46,666 bases of DNA from contig JAJRWN010000100.1 of NCBI GenBank assembly GCA_024276745.1, positions 1 to 46,666 on the forward strand, given 5' to 3'. Shown piece by piece: positions 44,736-46,666 of this stretch. Within the stretch, counting starts at the first letter, position 1. The number at the start of each line of letters is the position of its first letter. Made by a program: the position numbers and the translations under genes. The stretch is from Bacteroidota bacterium (GTDB taxonomy: Bacteria; Bacteroidota; Bacteroidia; Chitinophagales; S012-47). The notes under the pieces were generated by a model. The model was not told the DNA's origin. It ran no database searches and saw nothing but the letters and a program-made list of their open reading frames with translations.

Positions 44736-46211
44736 TTAATATGACCGGGCAAACAAAACTCTTTGTTTCGAATTTTTACCGGTAAATATACACGCACCTT
44801 CTTCCAGTTTATTATCTAATGGAATACAACGAATAGTGGCCTTGGTTAATTCCTTTATTTTCAATTCCGTTTCGCTAGTGCCGTCCCAGTGAGCCGATAT
44901 AAAACCACCTTTATTTTCGATAATTTCTTTAAACTCATCAAAACTATCGGTAGTGGTCAAATGCTCGTTTCTGAAAATAGAGGCTTTTTGTAATAAATTT
45001 TGTTGAATACTATCCAGTAAAGATTTGATTTCGTTTGCAAATCCGTCCATGTTGATAATAGACTTTTCTCGGGTATCCCTTCTGGCCACTTCCATAGTAC
45101 CATTCGCTAAATCCCTCGGACCAATAGCAATCCTAACAGGAATTCCTTTAAGCTCATATTCGGCAAATTTCCAACCAGGTTTTTTAGAATCATCATTATC
45201 AAATTTTACACTGATTTCAAGTTTTTTCAAATCTGCCATAATCTTTTCAGCTGCATTTGATATTTCTGATAATTGATCCGTATTCCGGTAAATAGGAACA
45301 ATAACAACCTGAATGGGAGCTAAAGCAGGTGGAATGACTAAGCCTTCATCATCGGAATGAGCCATAACCAAAGCACCCATCAAGCGGGTTGATACCCCCC
45401 ATGATGTAGCCCATACATAATTTAGTTTACCTTGCTTATCCAAATACTGTACATCAAAGGCTTTGGCAAAATTTTGACCCAGAAAATGTGAAGTTCCCAT
45501 TTGCAAAGCTTTGCCATCTTGCATCATGCTCTCAACAGTGAAAGTATCTACGGCACCGGCAAATCGTTCGTTTGCTGTTTTCACTCCTTTGATTACCGGT
45601 ACAGCCATAATCTTTTCCATAAAATCGGCATATATCTGTAGCATTAGCCTGGCTTCTGTTTCAGCTTCCTTACGAGTAGCATGAGCAGTATGCCCTTCTT
45701 GCCAGAAAAATTCAGAAGTTCTTAAAAAAAGTTTTGTACGCATTTCCCACCTTACTACGTTTGCCCATTGATTGATGAGCAAAGGTAAATCCCGGTATGA
45801 TTGAATCCACTTTTTATAAGTACTCCATATAATCGTTTCGGAAGTAGGCCTTATGATTAATTCCTCTTCAAGCTTGGCCGAAGGATCGACAATCAATTCA
45901 TTAGGCTTACTACCTGCTTTTAAACGATAATGTGTAACCACAGCACATTCTTTGGCGAATCCTTCTACATGTTCGGCTTCTTTGCTAAAAAAACTTTTTG
46001 GTATCAATAAAGGAAATGCTGCATTCTGATGACCGGTTTCTTTAAACTTGCTGTCTAAATATTGCTTCATTTTTTCCCAAATAGCATATCCATATGGTTT
46101 AATAATCATGCATCCCCGAACATCCGAATAATCTGCTAAACCACTTTTTAATACTAAATCGTTATACCATTGAGAATAGTCTGCTTGCCTGCTTGTTATT
46201 TCTTTCGCCAT
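44736..46211 (-). CDS. proS: proline--tRNA ligase, archaeal/eukaryotic type
   Basis: Class II synthetase of the short (ProS type 3) branch: 491 residues without the editing insertion of E. coli ProRS. Motif 1 region is [26 protein letters not shown], the motif 2 [14 protein letters not shown], and motif 3 area [16 protein letters not shown] follow. The anticodon-binding domain and the family's C-terminal domain, ending in ...RVLFARSY with the terminal Tyr conserved in this type, are complete. A promoter box lies 39 bases upstream. Confidence 0.97.
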   Translation of the reverse strand: MAKEITSRQADYSQWYNDLVLKSGLADYSDVRGCMIIKPYGYAIWEKMKQYLDSKFKETGHQNAAFPLLIPKSFFSKEAEHVEGFAKECAVVTHYRLKAGSKPNELIVDPSAKLEEELIIRPTSETIIWSTYKKWIQSYRDLPLLINQWANVVRWEMRTKLFLRTSEFFWQEGHTAHATRKEAETEARLMLQIYADFMEKIMAVPVIKGVKTANERFAGAVDTFTVESMMQDGKALQMGTSHFLGQNFAKAFDVQYLDKQGKLNYVWATSWGVSTRLMGALVMAHSDDEGLVIPPALAPIQVVIVPIYRNTDQLSEISNAAEKIMADLKKLEISVKFDNDDSKKPGWKFAEYELKGIPVRIAIGPRDLANGTMEVARRDTREKSIINMDGFANEIKSLLDSIQQNLLQKASIFRNEHLTTTDSFDEFKEIIENKGGFISAHWDGTSETELKIKELTKATIRCIPLDNKLEEGACIFTGKNSKQRVLFARSY

Positions 46212-46250
46212 TATTTATTTTTGGAATAGTCTTTGTAATTCAATTTGCAA

Positions 46251-46258
46251 CAAAATTA
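46251..46258 (-). promoter_or_regulatory. TAnnTTTG promoter box for proS
   Basis: TAATTTTG on the minus strand, 39 bases before the ATG at 46211. Confidence 0.5.
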
Positions 46259-46315
46259 AACGAGAAAACCTTTTAAAGGTCTATCAAGCAAAATTAATAA
46301 TAAAAACACGTCATC

Positions 46316-46666
46316 ATGAAAGCTCTTAATTATATAGCAGGAATTGGGTTACTCCTTACTACAGCATGCACTACAACCTACAATGCTCGTTCTGTTTATT
46401 ATGACGATATCTATGCTGTATCTGATAATCAACCGATCATCGAAAACAATGATTATCCAATTGTTGATAATGGAATCAATCAATCTGATAACCAGAATTA
46501 TAATTATGACCATTCAGATAATTATAATAACTCAGATAGCTACTCGCGCAATGTGAAAGATAATGGTGATGATTATTACGATTCTTCGGGTGATACTTAT
46601 ATTACCAATAATTATTACGATAACGATGACTATTATGATGATTACGATTATTATTACAGTTCAAGG
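46316..46666 (+). CDS. low-complexity Asn/Asp/Tyr-rich lipoprotein, 5' part (cut by window edge)
   Basis: 117 codons are open to the last base with no stop, so the gene continues outside the window. The N-terminus is a lipoprotein signal, KALNYIAGIGLLLTTAC with Cys18. After it the sequence is dominated by Asn, Asp, Tyr and Ser in short irregular repeats (NYDHSDNYNNSDSYS, YYDDYDYYY). I assign no function. It is divergent from proS with 104 bases between the start codons. A surface-exposed lipoprotein is inferred from the signal alone. Confidence 0.75.
   Translation, partial: MKALNYIAGIGLLLTTACTTTYNARSVYYDDIYAVSDNQPIIENNDYPIVDNGINQSDNQNYNYDHSDNYNNSDSYSRNVKDNGDDYYDSSGDTYITNNYYDNDDYYDDYDYYYSSR

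Noticed and set aside
46400-46666. Repeated GATAATTATTA-like units near the window end as a CRISPR or tandem repeat array
   Set aside because: The units are irregular, without constant spacers, and are explained by Asn/Asp/Tyr codons in an open lipoprotein frame.

Overview
This AT-rich window comes from a member of the Bacteroidota. The evidence is lineage-typical families (DUF4920, DUF4249, a probable DUF5723 barrel, a DUF368 transporter, and a type IX secretion sorting domain), many lipoproteins, and repeated TAnnTTTG promoter boxes just upstream of genes. I cannot fix the genus; the mix suits an environmental Chitinophagia, Saprospiria or Sphingobacteriia-like organism. It is mostly a chromosomal housekeeping region. 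I see no rRNA, phage, insertion sequence, transposase or CRISPR array.

Layout. 1-3.6 kb: the 3' end of an M3 oligoendopeptidase, an M23 endopeptidase lipoprotein, a secreted propeller-like protein and a GNAT acetyltransferase. 3.6-3.9 kb: a tRNA-Lys/tRNA-Leu unit on the minus strand. 3.9-9.2 kb (minus): a DUF4920 lipoprotein, an FAD oxidoreductase, a beta-barrel protein and a 703-residue lipoprotein; the last three genes overlap. 9.4-10.8 kb: dapD, tRNA-Leu(CAG) and a small unknown gene. 11.2-15.5 kb: a compact run of cca, an acidic-tailed pRiA4b-like protein, miaA, a phosphoesterase and a glycosyltransferase. 15.6-18.0 kb: hsp20 and argS. 18.0-21.4 kb (minus): 3-hydroxyacyl-CoA dehydrogenase and an M1 aminopeptidase whose sorting domain lies behind an in-frame stop. 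21.4-22.6 kb: a THUMP RNA methyltransferase. 22.9-25.4 kb: an accessory-looking patch with a secreted protein split at an 11-C tract, two tandem barrel-like paralogues and the remnant of a third copy. 25.4-31.6 kb: panB, a DUF4249 lipoprotein, dnaK, a guanine-deaminase-like enzyme, a propeller protein and a GNAT enzyme. 31.7-36.3 kb: a TPR protein, a ComA-like phosphosulfolactate synthase, a DUF368 lipid-carrier transporter, tRNA-Ser(CGA), a cold-shock protein and aroE. 36.3-41.2 kb: rmuC, proline dehydrogenase and an RND/MMPL exporter. 41.3-46.7 kb: thyA, a CapA-SPOR fusion, folA, an unknown protein, proS and the start of a low-complexity lipoprotein.

How genes work together: thyA and folA are the two halves of the dTMP/folate cycle. 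cca and miaA both mature tRNA, near argS, proS and four tRNA genes. dapD and the DUF368 transporter feed peptidoglycan and envelope synthesis, and the M23 enzyme remodels it. hsp20 and dnaK share a sigma-54-like element at the same distance from their start codons, which suggests co-regulation.

The most interesting leads are the nonsense codon between the M1 catalytic part and its secretion signal, the poly-C tract in the secreted-protein patch, the shared heat-shock promoter element, and the CapA-SPOR gene between thyA and folA. No complete new defence or mobile system is evident; the 22.9-25.4 kb patch is the best candidate for something undescribed.
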